The notes under the pieces: model-generated | Told to the model about the DNA's origin: nothing | Databases searched by the model: none | The model's input: the letters and a program-made list of their open reading frames with translations, nothing else | Assembly: GCF_003086295.3 (NCBI RefSeq) | Contig: NC_092053.1 | Location: 118,998,445 to 119,062,444 of the forward strand | Direction of reading: 5' to 3' | DNA: 64,000 nucleotides | From: Arachis hypogaea | Lineage: Eukaryota > Streptophyta > Magnoliopsida > Fabales > Fabaceae | Part shown: positions 41,389-54,099 of the stretch, in pieces | Position numbering within the stretch: the first letter of the stretch is position 1 | How the letters are laid out: each line of letters opens with the position of its first letter | Translations under genes and position numbers: made by a program

Positions 41389-43308
41389 ATGAATTCTCAT
41401 CCCTTTGGCTACGAGTTTGGTTCAAATTATGTTGTAGGGAATGGAAGCCATAATGGGAACATGCATCAAGGTTGGAACAATCAAAGATGGGAGGAGCCAC
41501 AAGGATTTGATCAACCCTCTTGGCAACAACCCCCTCCAATGTACTATGAGCAACAACCATTCTATGATGCATACCAAGGCAGTGGTTATTGTGGACCTAC
41601 TCGTGACAATCAACAACCTCCACCAACATACTATGAACAAGAACCATTCCGGGACTCATGTCAATTCAATAACTATGGTGGACCTTCTTGTAGTTACTAA
41701 CAAGCCCTACTATATACCTATGAACCCCCTCCTCAACATGGGTTTGAACCACCATACTCACAAGCCCCCTACTATCAAACACCCTCATATGATTCCAACC
41801 CTTATCCACCATACCAACCACCCTATGAGCCATATGAACCATACATAGAACCACCCCAATTCCATCCCAATTACTCCCAAGAACCATCATCGCCATATAC
41901 ACCATGTCCATATCCATTAACCCAAGAGCCATATGATCCTAATCATGTTATCCAAGCAGGACAAGAATCAAGGGATTGTCTCAAGGAAATAATGGATCGA
42001 TTTCATTCAACCCTTCATCAAATGGACCGAGTGGTAAGCCGAATAGCACCCGAAGCTCTTGTGGATAAGGAATCTCAACTTGAGAACAAGGGATTGAAGT
42101 GTGTTGTACAACAAGTAGAAAAGATGGAGAGTGATGAACCACCACATCCTTATTATGATGAACCACCCTCTTATCATGAACCTTTCCCCCCAAGTAATGA
42201 GCCCTCATATCCACCTCAATCTTCAATGCATGACACTCTTGGTGTTCTTCTCCAAGGGCAAAAAGAGATGAAAAAGGAAGTACTAGAATTCACGGCTGCC
42301 TTGACCGAGGTAGTAAATCGATTAGCTTCCCAATATTTGGACACTCAAGAAACTCCCATGGCTACATGTGGAGAATCAATAGAAGATCCTAGCATGAAGG
42401 AGACACTAGAAACTCCAGTGTACAATGAGGAACATGACTTTGTATTGGAACAAGTGGAGGAAGCCGTCATAGTTGAAGAGGAAGAAGTGGTTGAAGACTT
42501 AGGAGATGCTGAACCTCCATGGGAATCTAGAGTTGTAGAGTATCCCTCCAAAAAGATTAAAATTGATGACAAGGAGGCTAGTGCACAACCTCCATGGCAT
42601 ATTTCCTATGAAGACTTGAATGGGATAGATCAATAAGCAAGTTCCCATGGTGATGAGGAATTTGAATCAAGTCCTCCTGGTGATGAATCTACATCCGTAA
42701 ATGAACTCCTTGAATATGAAGACTCTTCTCTGATTGAGTCTGAGAATGATGTGAAAGTGGAAGTCCTTCGGAAGGGTTGGACGGGAGTTGAACATACTTT
42801 GTCAAGATCATTGGAAACTTCTTCACCTAGGTGGCAATCTACTCCTTCATTTGAGTGGGTAAGACTTATCTCTATTCGCCTTCCTATCCCACTTGAGTAT
42901 GGTATTCTTGAAACGGATGGTCAACTTAGGAGGCTTTATGGCATTAAGCATAAGAGAAGGATGTTTAGTAGTTGGAGTTGCAAATCAAGACTCATCAAGG
43001 TTGATACTTCAAGAGCTAGATGCAAGGGTGGAACTAGTGATCATTTGGTTGGGTATAAGAGAAGAGTTTTGTATTACATTGAGAATTCAGATTGCTTGCC
43101 ACCCGGTTAGAGCGATAATGAGCCACTTCAAGACGGGTGTAAAAACAAGATTTGGGATCCGGGCATACAAGAGGATCAACTTTGGGAGCTCAAAGCTTGT
43201 GGAGAACTTCATCAAGGCTTGGTGAATTTATTTGGAGGTGTTAAAGCTTATTGGAAGTCCAAGCATTGGTGGAAGTTTCAAGATGAGTTCAAGCACAAGC
43301 CACCATGA
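41389..43308 (+). pseudogene. T-unit ORF, unit 2 (640 codons with three stops)
   Basis: Unrecognised protein of a non-autonomous element. Residues 1-200: Tyr/Pro/Gln/Asn-rich low complexity. 200-300: helical (LHQMDRVVSRIAPEAL, REMKKE-type). 340-410: acidic. 417-639: a basic, Trp/Cys-containing region (KRRMFSSWSCKSRL) ending in a Trp-rich tail. Stops: TAA at codons 104 and 416, as in the other units, and a private TAG at codon 574. The position after the primer site suggests a gag-like packaging role, which is inference. No CCHC or pol domain. Confidence 0.7.
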
Positions 43309-46046
43309 CACGGAGCTCACAAAATGTCCAACTTAAGGACAATAACTAAAAGTGCTATGTGGCAGACAACCCACCATGGTATGATCTTTTCGTTTTATTA
43401 GTTTTAATTTATTTCTGTCAGTTTTAATTTCCAGTTCTACATATTTACTTTTATTCTGCAAAAAAAAAAAAAAAGAGGGAATCGACGCGCAAGCGTCTAC
43501 GACGCGCACCCGTTGTGTGTGACTGCACAACAAAGAGAAAACAAATAGAGATTTGCGATAGAGATGCGCGAGAGGGGTGCGTGGCGCACAAGCCACCCCA
43601 CGCGTGCGCGTGCCTCACGCGTACGCGTCCCCTACGATTTTTCCCATCCATGCGTAAGCGTCAGTGATGCGTACGCGTGGACATCCAAATCGGCGTAAAA
43701 GGTGAAGTTGAACAGAGAGTTGTGATGCCATGGTGCTAGAGCCGCGCGGGTTCTCACGCGTACGCGTGACCGACGCTCACGCGTCAATGTGCATTTTTGG
43801 CCACCCACGCGTACGCGTGGGCTTACTTCAGTATTCACGTGTACGCGTGATGCATGCGCGTGCGTCGCGTCCCATCTTTCATTCCCTTCTCCTTTCTTCT
43901 ATCCTTTCTCCTTCTTTCTTCCTCCTTTCTTACTTCCTTCTTCGTCATTTCTTTAACTTCTCATCCTTATTCTCTTTTATTCTCTTTTACTTAATTCATT
44001 TGCATATTTTCATTCATTGCATTTTAACTCTGTGCGTGTTTATATTTTCTTTTCTAAGTTCATTATTTTTCCATTGGTGTTAAATGTTCTTCTTCAACTA
44101 TTGCATCTTCCAGGCATTATTTTGGTGCATCTTGACTTGTTTCCATTGTTGGGTAATATTATTATAGGTCAACGCTAATCTTTTCTGACACTTGTATTCC
44201 TTTTGCATTGACATGAATTCATATTGTCTTTCATGACCCACTATCTCTTCCCTATTGTTGCAATTTGCACTATTGATACGCCATTTACTTCTACTGTTTT
44301 CTCACTTGTATGTTGTAGCTACCATGTAATTGAGACTCTCGTTATTTGGCATTAACACACCCATATTTTATTTATTTTCTATCTTTGTTCTTGGGTTACT
44401 TTTCTTCTTTTTCCTCTTCTTTCAGGATGGCCATAAAGAAGGGAAAGGAAAAGCTTCTCAATGGGGCGACAGACAAGTCCATCTGCACAATCTTTGGAGA
44501 AAAGCATCAGTTGTAGCCACCCATCCACTTGCATATCTTAGCATGCACCGAGGATGGTGCAATCTTTAAGTGTGGATAGGTCGATACCGACTTCTGTGGG
44601 TTAGTTATTTTCTTCTCAACACCAATGTTTTATTTTCTTTGCTAGTTTATTGTTGCATTTGCATATTTGATTGCATGATTGTTTGATTTTGTGCATATTT
44701 TACCACTACTTGGTTGAAGTAATAATTTCTTTTTCAAGAAACTTTTTTAGCACTTCACTAATTTAAATTAAAATTTTTGTTAAACTTGCTTGAAGAATTT
44801 TAATTTGGAACATGGTTTAGAGCTCGAACACACAGCCTTTTGAGATTTTGAGCCTATTTGATTGGTTGCATTTTATCAACCAATATTCTGTTTTAGTGTG
44901 TGTTGTTCTCTCTAAAATTGTGATCTTTGTCTTGCTTAATACTATATTTCTATTGTTTGATGTATGCATGCACTTATATGATTGAGGTCTTATTTCACTG
45001 AGCTTGCATACCCATATGGCCTTAACCTTTTCATTATCCTTTGTAAACTAATGTTGAGCCTACTTATCCCATTTGTTCTTCACTCTAGCACAGCATTAAC
45101 TCTAAGTGTAAAATAATAATGTCCTTAATTTGAATCCTTTGTTAGCTTAGACTAGTGAGAGTGTTCATGGTTTAAGTGTGGGAAAGTTGGGTTTGAAAAC
45201 ATTTGGTTTAAGAATTGGGTGTTGTATATTCTTGTGAAAATGTGCAAAATAATAGTTGAACATATATTCTTGCATTTAATATCTTAATAGTATGCATTGA
45301 GAAAAATAAAAGAAAAATAAATAAATAAATAAATAAATAAGTAAATAAAAAGAAAAAAAGGGAGAAAAAGAAAAGAAAAAGAGCAAATAGGAAAAGGGGA
45401 CAAAATGCCCCAAAGTAAATAGTGATAGCAATGCATATGTACTGTACTCGAATTAGGGTGCATGAATATGTGAAAAACATGGTTAATAGATAGTTAGGTT
45501 TTGTATTTTGATTACATGGATTGTCTTAAGTTAGGTGAGAAGTTTAGGTTAATTAAGAATTCAGATTTTAGTCCACTTGACCAAATACAATCCTACCTTG
45601 ACCCTAACCCTATTACAACCCTTAAAGACCTCTTGATATGTGTATTTGTGCATCAAATTAGTGTTGATTGGTAGACAAAAAGCAAGCCTTAGAAAGCAAG
45701 GTTAGTAGAGAATTGAGAGGGTCGAACTTTAAATTCCTGAGTAATTAGAGTGTGTACACTTCCGGTAAGGGTTCGACGCTCGATTCTTTGTTCTCGGCTT
45801 TCATGATCTATCTTCTTCTGCAAGTTTATTTGTACTTTATTTTGTGATTTGAATTAGTGGAATCCAGTTTATGTTTGTCTTGGAGAATTTGTTTACTTTT
45901 AACTAAGTAAGTAAAAGCATTTTTGCATGTAGTTGCATTTATAGAGACAGGTTGCATTTCATAATTTCTACCATTCCTCTTCACTGCTTTGTAGCTTCTC
46001 CTGAGCTTAGCATGAGGACATGCTAATGTTTAAGTGTGGGGAGATT
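43309..46046 (+). other. 3' region of T unit 2
   Basis: Same contents and order as unit 1: post-ORF hairpin 43359-43374 (one stem mismatch), CpG island 43482-43873, small ORF, internal hairpin 44544-44561, (AAAT)n 45314-45350, terminal hairpin 46007-46026. Confidence 0.75.
44427..44516 (+). CDS. 29-residue conserved small ORF, T unit 2
   Basis: Same length as in unit 1, starting MAIKKGKEKLLNGATDK, after TTCTTTCAGG. Differs from unit 1 by E to K, C to S and I to T. Confidence 0.35.
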   Translation: MAIKKGKEKLLNGATDKSICTIFGEKHQL

Positions 46047-47658
46047 TGATACACCACTATTTCTTGGTACATTTTGTACTTTATTGAGTGGATTTTATCC
46101 ACTAAACTCACACTTATTCATATAATTCGCATGTTTTATATTTTCCTTCCTAATTCTGTGCTATGATTGAAAACATGCTTCTTTGACCTTAAATTACTAA
46201 TTTTAATTCTCTCTTATTACCATTCGATGCCGTGATATGTGTGTTAAGTGTTTTTAGGGTTTATAGGGCAGGAATGGCTTAGAGGATGGAAAGGAAGCAT
46301 GCAAAAGTGGAAAGAATACAAGAAATTAAAGGAATTGCTGAGCTGTCAAGCCTGATCTCTTCGTACTAAATCGATCATAACCTGAGCCACAGAGGTCCAA
46401 ATGAGGCGGTTTCAGTTGCATTGGAAAGCTAACATCCAGGGCTTCGAAATGATATAAAATTTGCAATATTTGCCATGCTGTTAGGCGACGCGCACGCATG
46501 GATCACGCGTACGCGTGACCTTGCGAAAGTTCAATCGACGCGTACACGTGGGCGATGCGTACGCATGGGCGACGAGTACGCGTGACAGAGCCACGTGCTG
46601 GACGTATCAGAAATCGCTGGGGGTGATTTCTGGGCTGTTTTTGGCCCAGTTTCAAGCCCGAAAAACACAGATTAGAGGCTGCAGAGTGGGGAATCATCCA
46701 ATCATTAATTCACATAACTTTCATACACATAATTTTAGGTTTTAGATATAGTTCTCTAGTCTCCTCTCTCTAGGTTTTAGGATTCTTAGTTTATTCCTAT
46801 TTAATTTCTGAATTCTATCTTATTTCAATTTAGTTTCTCTTCTACTCTTATTTGTTCTAGCATTCTAGTTTAATTGTTTCCTTTGTTGATTACTTTATGT
46901 TGCCATTTGGTTTATGAATTCTCTTGTTAGATTTGATTTCTCTATTTAATGCAATTTGAGGTATTTCATATTTATGATCACTTTCTTTAATTTGTGTTAT
47001 TGATTCTTGCAATTGGTTATTTGGATTTTATTATCTCTTATTGTTTTTCTATGCTTTTATGTTGTGCCTTCCAAGTGTTTGATAAAATTCTTGGGAGGAT
47101 TTTAAGTTAGATTTTTATATTCTTGGCTTTGGCTGAGTAATTAGAGATTCTTGAGTTATCAAACTCCTTTGCTGATTGATAATTGAAAGTTGCTAGATGA
47201 TGTGGATCCCTCTAAAGCCTGTCTTTCCTTAGGAGTTGACTAGGACTTGAGGAATCAAATTGATTCATCCACTTGACTTTCCTTCATAGTTAGAGGTTAA
47301 CTAAGTGGGAGCAATGGAAAATTGATGTCACAATTGATAAGGATAGCTAGGATAGGACTTCTAATTCTCATACCTTGCCAAGAGCTTTATTAGCTATTAG
47401 TTTAATTCCTGCAATTTATTTTTCTTGTTCCTTATTCAAAACCCCAAAAAGATATAATCTCATAACCAATTATAAGTACACTTCCCTACAATTCCTTGAG
47501 AGACGACCCGAGGTTTGAATACTTCGGTTATTATTTTTAGGGGTTTGTTACTTGTGACAACCAAATTTTTGTATGAAAGGATTCTTTGTTGGTTTAGAAA
47601 TTATACCTTCAACGAGATTTTATTGAGGAATTCTAAATCGTCAAAAATTTGTTCATCA
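46047..47658 (+). repeat. T array LTR 3
   Basis: 1612 bp, TGATACACC to TTCATCA. It has three copies of the 17-bp CpG unit (46536-46585) and lacks the AGAGAGAGGCTCTCTC arm near 46760 that the other LTRs have. Confidence 0.93.
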
Positions 47659-47661
47659 AAA

Positions 47662-47678
47662 TGGCGCCGTTGCCGGGA
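47662..47678 (+). promoter_or_regulatory. Primer-binding site, T unit 3 (tRNA-Asp)
   Basis: TGGCGCCGTTGCCGGGA, 16 of 17 to the tRNA-Asp complement. Confidence 0.88.
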
Positions 47679-47824
47679 AATTGCAAATATGTGCCTTATT
47701 ATTGGTTAATGTGAATATTGTGAATAAATTTGCTTTTTCGTTTCTTTGTTAGTTTTTTCTAGTTTTAGGATTTTAGTTTCATTATTCCTTATTTTTTTTT
47801 GTGTTTTTATTTTCTCTTGATACT

Positions 47825-49744
47825 ATGAATTCTCATCCTTTTGGCTACGAGTTTGGTTCAAATTATGTTGTAGGGAATGGAAACCATAATGGGAACATGC
47901 ATCAAGGTTGGAACAATCAAAGATGGGAGGAGCCACAAGAATTTGATCAACCCTCTTGGCAACAACCCCCTCCAATGTACTATGAGCAACAACCATTCTA
48001 TGATGCATACCAAGGCAATGGTTATGGTGGACCTATTCGTGACAATCAACAACCTCCACCAACATACTATGAACAAGAACCATTCCGGGACGCATGTCAA
48101 TTCAATAACTATGGTGGACCTTCTTGTAGTTACTAACAAGCCCTACTATATACCTATGAACCCCCTCCTCAACATGGGTTTGAACCACCATACTCACAAG
48201 CCCCCTACTACCAAACACCCTCATATGATTCCAACCCTTACCCACCGTACCAACCACCCTATGAGCCATATGAACCATACATAGAACCACCCCAATTCCA
48301 TCCCAATTACTCTCAAAAACCATCACCGCCATATACACCATGTCCATATCCATCAATCCAAGAGCCATATGATCCTAATCATGTTATCCAAGCAGGACAA
48401 GAATCAAGGGATCGTCTCAAGGAAACAATGGATCGATTTCATGCAACCCTTCATCAAATGGACCGAGTGGTAAGCCGAATAGCACCCGAAGCTCTCGTGG
48501 CTAAGGAATCTCAACTTGAGAACAAGGGATTGAAGTGTGTTGTACAACAAGTGGAAAAGATGGAGAGTGATGAACCACCACATCCTTATTATGATGAACC
48601 ACCCTCTTATCATGAACCTTTCCCCCCAAGTAATGATCCCTCATATCCACCTCAATCTTCAATGCATGACACTCTTGGTGTTCTTCTCCAAGGGCAAAGA
48701 GAGATGAAAAAGGAACTACTAGAATTCACGGCTGCCTTGACCGAGGTAGTAAATCGATTAGCTTCCCAATATTTGGACACTCAAGAAACTCCCATGGCTA
48801 TATGTGGAGAATCAATAGAAGAGCCTAGCATGAAGGAGACACTAGAAACTCCAGTGGACAATGAGGAACATGACTTTGTATTGGAAAAAGTGGAGGAAAA
48901 CGTCATAGTTAAAGAGGAAGAAGTGGTTGAAGACTTAGGAGATGCTGAACCTCCATGGGAATCTAGAGTTGTAGAGTATCCCTCCAAAAAGATTGAAATT
49001 GATGTCAAGGAGGCTAGTGCACAACCTCCATGGCATATTCCCTATGAAGACTTAGATGGGATAGATCAATAAGCAAGTTCCCATGGTGATGAGGATCATG
49101 AATCAAGTCCTCCTGGTGATGAATCTACATCCGTAAATGAACTCCTTGAATATGAAGACTCTTCTCTGATTGAGTCTGAGAATGATGTGGAAGTGGAAGT
49201 CCTTCGGAAGGGTTAGACGGGAGTTGAACATGCTTTGTCAAGATCATTGGAAACTTCTTCACCTAGGTGGCCATCTACTCCTTCATTTGAGTGGGTAAGA
49301 CTTATCTCTATTTGCCTTCCTATCCCACTTGAGTATGGTATTCTTGAAACGGATGGTCAACTTAGGAGGCTTTGTGGCATTAAGCGTAAGAGAAGGATGT
49401 TTAGTGGTTGGAGTTGCAAATCAAGACTCATCAAGGTTGATACTTCAAGAGCTAGATGCAAGGGTGGAACTAGTGATCATTTGGTTGGGTCTAAGAGAAG
49501 AGTTTTGTATTGCATTGAGAATTCAGATTGCTTGCCACCCGGTTGGAACGATAATGAGCCACTTCAAGACAGGTGTAGAAACAAGATTTGGGATCCAGGC
49601 ATACAAGAGGATCAACTTTGGGAGCTCAAAGCTTGTGGAGAACTTCATCAAGGCTTGGTGAATTTATTTGGAGGTGTTAAAGCTTATTGGAAGTCCAAGC
49701 ATTGGTGGAAGTTTCAAGATGAGATCAAGAACAAGCCACCATGA
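47825..49744 (+). pseudogene. T-unit ORF, unit 3 (640 codons with three stops)
   Basis: Exactly 1920 bp, as in units 1 and 2. Shared TAA stops at codon 104 (48134-48136) and codon 416 (49070-49072), plus a private TAG at codon 464 (49214-49216) where unit 1 has TGG. Protein features as described for unit 2. Absence of any indel among three copies is notable for a frame with stops. Confidence 0.7.
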
Positions 49745-51718
49745 CACGGAGCTCACAAAATGTCCAACTTAAGGACAATAACTAAAAGTGCTATGTGGGA
49801 GACAACCCACCATGGTATGATCTTTTCTTTTTATTAGTTTTAATTTATTTCTGTCAGTTTTAATTTCCAGTTCTACATATCTACTTTTATTCTCCAAAAA
49901 AAAAAGAGGGAATCGACGCGCACCCGTCGTGTGTGACTGCGCAACAAAGAAAAAACAAACAAAGATTTACGATGGAGACGCGCGAGAGGGGTGCATGGCT
50001 CACAAGCCACCCCACGCGTGTGCGTGCCTCACGCGTACGCATCCCCTATGATTTTTCCCATCCATGCGTAAGCGTCAGTGATGCGTATGCGTGGACATCC
50101 AAATCGGCGTAAAAGGTGAAGTTGAACAGAGAGTTGTGATGCCATGGTGCTAGAGCCGCGCGGGTTCTCACGCATACGCGTGACCGATGCTCACGCGTCA
50201 ATGTGCATTTTTGGCCACCCACGCGTACGCGTGGGCTTACTTCAGTATTCACGCGTACGCGTGATGCATGCGCGTGCGTCGAGTCCCGTTTTTCATTCCC
50301 TTCTCCTTTCTTCTATCCTTTCTCCTTCTTTCTTCCTCCTTTCTTACTTCCTTCTTCTTCATTTCTTTAACTTCTCATCCTTATTCTCTTTTACTTAATT
50401 CATTTGCATATTTTCATTCATTGCATTTTAACTCTGTGCATGTTTATATTTTCTTTTCTAAGTTCATTATGTTTCCATTTGTGTTAAATGTTCTTCTTCA
50501 ACTGTTGCATTTTCCAGGCATTATTTTGGTGCATCTTGACTTGTTTCCATTGTTGGGTAATATTATTATAGGTCAATACTAATCTTTTCTGACACTTGTA
50601 TTCCTTTTGCATTGACATGAATTCATATTGTCTTTCATGACCCACTATCTCTTCCCTATTGTTGCAATTTTTGCACTATTGATACGCCATTTACTTCTAC
50701 TGTTTTCTCACTTGCATGTTGTAGCTACCATGTAATTGAGACTCTCGTTTTTTGGCATTAACATACCCATATTTTATTTATTTTCTATCTTTATTCTTGG
50801 GTTACTTTTCTTCTTTTTCCTCTTTTTTCACGATGGCCATCAAGAAGGGAAAGGAAAAGCTTCTCAATGGGGCGACAAACAAGTCCATCTGCACAATCTT
50901 TGGAGAAAAGCATCAGTTGTAGCCACCCATCCACTTGCATATCTTAGCATGCACCGAGGACGGTGCAATCTTTAAGTGTGGAGAGGTCGATACCGACTTC
51001 TATGGGTTAGTTATTTTCTTCTCAATACCAATGTTTTATTTTCTTTGCTAGTTCATTGTTGCATTTGCATATTTGATTGCATGATTGTTTGATTTTGTGC
51101 ATATTTTACCACTACTTGGTTGAAGTAATAATTTCTTTTTCAAGAAACTTTTTTAGCACTTCACTAATTTAAATTGAAATTTTTGTTAAACTTGCTTGAA
51201 GAATTTTAATTTGGAACATGGTTTAGAGCTCGAACACACAGCCTTTTGAGATTTTGAGCCTATTTGATTGGTTGGATTTTATCAACCAATATTCTGTTTT
51301 AGTGTGTTGTTCTCTCTAAAATTGTGATCTTTGTCTTGCTTAATTCTATATTTCCATTGTTTGATGTATGCATGCACTTATATGATTGAGGTCTTATTTC
51401 ACTGAGCTTGCATACCCATATGGCCTTAACCTTTTCATTATCCTTTGTAAACTAATGTTGAGCCTACTTATCCCATTTGTTCTTCACTCTAGCACATCAT
51501 TAACTCTAAGTGTAAAATAATAATGTCCTTAATTTAAATCCTTTTTTAGCTTAGACTAGTGAGAGTGTTCATAATTTAAGTGTGAGAAAGTTGGGTTTGA
51601 AAATATTTAGTTTGAGAATGGGGTGTTGTATATTCTTGTGAAAATGTGCAAAATAATAGTTTAGCATATATTCTTGCATTTAATATCTTAATAGTATGCA
51701 TTGAGAAAAACAAAAGAA

Positions 51719-51749
<31 letters not shown>

Positions 51750-52454
51750 AAATAAAAAGAAAAAAAGGGAGAAAAAGAAAAGAAAAAGAGCAAATAGGAA
51801 AATGGGACAAAATGCCCCAAAGTAAATAGTGATAGCAATGCATATGTACTGTACTCAAATTAGGGTGCATGAATATGTGAAAAACATGGTTAATAGATAG
51901 TTAGGTTTTGTATTTTGATTTCATGGATTGTCTTAAGTTAGGTGAGAAGTTTAGGTTAATTAAGAATTCAGATTTTAGTCCACTTGACTAAATACAATGC
52001 TACCTTGACCCTAACCCTATTACAACCCTTAAAAGACCTCTTGATATGTGTATTTGTGCATCAAATTAGTGTTGATTGGTAGACAAAAAGCAAGCATTAG
52101 AAAGCAAGGTTAGTAGAGAATTGAGAGGGTCGAACTTTAAACACCTGAGTAATTAGAGTGTATACACTTCCGGTAAGGGTTCGACGCTCGATTCTTTGTT
52201 CTCAGCTTTCATGAGCTATCTTCTTCTGCAAGTTTATTTGTACTTTATTTTGTGATTTGAATTAGTGGAATCCAGTTTATGTTTGTCTTGGAGAATTTGT
52301 TTACTTTTAACCAAGTAAGTAAATGCATTTTTGCATGTAGTTGCATTTATAGAGACAGGTTGCATTTCATAATTTCTACCATTTCTCTTCACTACTTTGT
52401 AGCTTCTCCTGAGCTTAGCATGAGGACATGCTAATGTTTAAGTGTGGGGAGATT
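49745..52454 (+). other. 3' region of T unit 3
   Basis: Post-ORF hairpin 49795-49810 is intact here (GTGGG-AGACAA-CCCAC). CpG island 49912-50283, small ORF, internal hairpin 50950-50967, (AAAT)n 51718-51757, terminal hairpin 52415-52434. Confidence 0.75.
50833..50922 (+). CDS. 29-residue conserved small ORF, T unit 3
   Basis: MAIKKGKEKLLNGATNK and on to the same stop. The upstream acceptor-like site reads TTTTTTCACG here, so a splice site would be lost in this copy. Confidence 0.3.
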   Translation: MAIKKGKEKLLNGATNKSICTIFGEKHQL

Positions 52455-54094
52455 TGATGCACCACTATTTCGTGGTACATTTTGTACTCCATTGAGTGGA
52501 TTTTATCCACTAAACTCACACTTATTCATATAATTTGCATGTTTTACATTTTCCTTCCTAATTCTGTGCTATGATTGAAAACATGCTTCTTTGGCCTTAA
52601 ATTACTAATTTTAATTCTCTCTTATTACCATTCGATGCCGTGATATGTGTGTTAAGTGTTTTTAGGGTTTATAGGGCAGGAATGGCTTAGAGGATGGAAA
52701 GGAAGCATGCAAAAGTGGAAAGAATACAAGAAATTAAAGGAATTGCTGAGCTGTCAAGCCTGATCTCTTCGTACTAAATCGATCATAACCTGAGCCACAG
52801 AGGTCCAAATGAGGCGGTTTCAGTTGCATTGGAAAGCTAACATCCAGGGCTTCGAAATGATATAAAATTTGCAATATTTGCCATGCTGTTAGGCGACGCG
52901 CACGCATGGATCACGCGTATGCGTGACCTTGCGAAAGTTCAATCGACGCGTACACGTGGGCGACGCGTATGCGTGGGCGATGCGTACGCGTGGGCGACGA
53001 GTACGCGTGACAGAGCCACGTGCTGGACGTATCAGAAATCGCTGGGGTGATTTCTGGGCTGTTTTTGGCCCAGTTTCAAGCACGAAAAACACAGATTAGA
53101 GGCTGCAGAGTGGGGGAATCATCCAATCATTCATTCACACAACTTTCATACACATAATTTTAGGTTTTAGATATAGTTCTCTAAAGAGAGAGGCTCTCTC
53201 CTCTCTCTAGGTTTTAGGATTCTTAGTTTATTCCTATTTAATTTCTGAATTCTATCTTATTTCAATTTAGTTTCTCTTCTACTCTTATTTGTTCTAGCAT
53301 TCTAGTTTAATTGTTTCCTTTGTTGATTACTTTATGTTGCCATTTGGTTTATGAATTCTCTTATTAGATTTGATATCTCTATTTAATGCAATTTGAGGTA
53401 TTTCATATTTATGATCACTTTCTTTAATTTGAGTTATTGATTCTTGCAATTGGTTATTTGGATTTTATTATCTCTTATTATTTTTCTATGCTTTTATGTT
53501 GTGCCTTCCAAGTGTTTGATAAAATGCTTGGTAGGATTTTAAGTTAGATTTTATATTCTTGGCTTTGGCTGAGTAATTAGAGATTCTTGAGTTATCAAAC
53601 TCCTTTGCTGATTGATAATTGAAAGTTGCTAGTTGATGTGGATCCCTCTAAAGCTAGTCTTTCCTTAGGAGTTGACTAGGACTTGAGGAATCAAATTGAT
53701 TCATCAACTTGACTTTCCTTCATAGTTAGAGGTTAACTAAGTGGGAGCAATGGAAAATTGATGTCACAATTGATAAGGATAGCTAGGATAGGACTTCTAA
53801 TTCTCATACCTTGCCAAGAGCTTTATTAGCTATTAGTTTAATTCCTGCAATTTACTTTTCTTGTTCCTTATTCAAAACCCCAAAAAGATATAATCTCATA
53901 ACCAATTATAAGTACACTTCCCTGCAATTTCTTGAGAGATGACCCGAGGTTTGAATACTTCGGTTATTATTTTTAGGGGTTTGTTACTTGTGACAACCAA
54001 ATTTTTGTATGAAAGGATTCTTTGTTGGTTTAGAAACTATACCTTCAACGAGATTTTATTGAGGAATTCTAAACCGTCAAAAATCCATTCATCA
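52455..54094 (+). repeat. T array LTR 4
   Basis: 1640 bp, the right outer LTR, TGATGCACC to TTCATCA. Four copies of the 17-bp CpG unit (52944-53010). Directly followed by the target duplication. Confidence 0.93.
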
Positions 54095-54099
54095 GTCTC
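54095..54099. repeat. Target-site duplication of the T array, right copy (gtctc)
   Basis: Identical to 21724-21728. Removing the array joins the two NA-1 flanks in one reading frame. Confidence 0.85.

Larger units (their letters stand above)
21729..54094 (+). mobile_element. T: tandem LTR-retroelement array, LTR-internal x3-LTR, with nested E2
   Basis: Four LTRs (1603, 1659, 1612, 1640 bp) alternate with three internal regions (about 4.81 kb after removing E2, 4824 and 4796 bp). Each internal region starts with a tRNA-Asp primer site and ends with a purine tract, and neighbouring units share one LTR. Only the outermost ends carry a target duplication. No protease, RT, RNase H or integrase is encoded, so the family is non-autonomous. 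Unequal recombination between the two LTRs of one insertion is the simplest origin. Confidence 0.93.

Noticed and set aside
21729..54094. T as separate insertions side by side, or as a satellite array
   Set aside because: Units share single LTRs with a primer site and purine tract in the right order, and only the outer ends have a target duplication.
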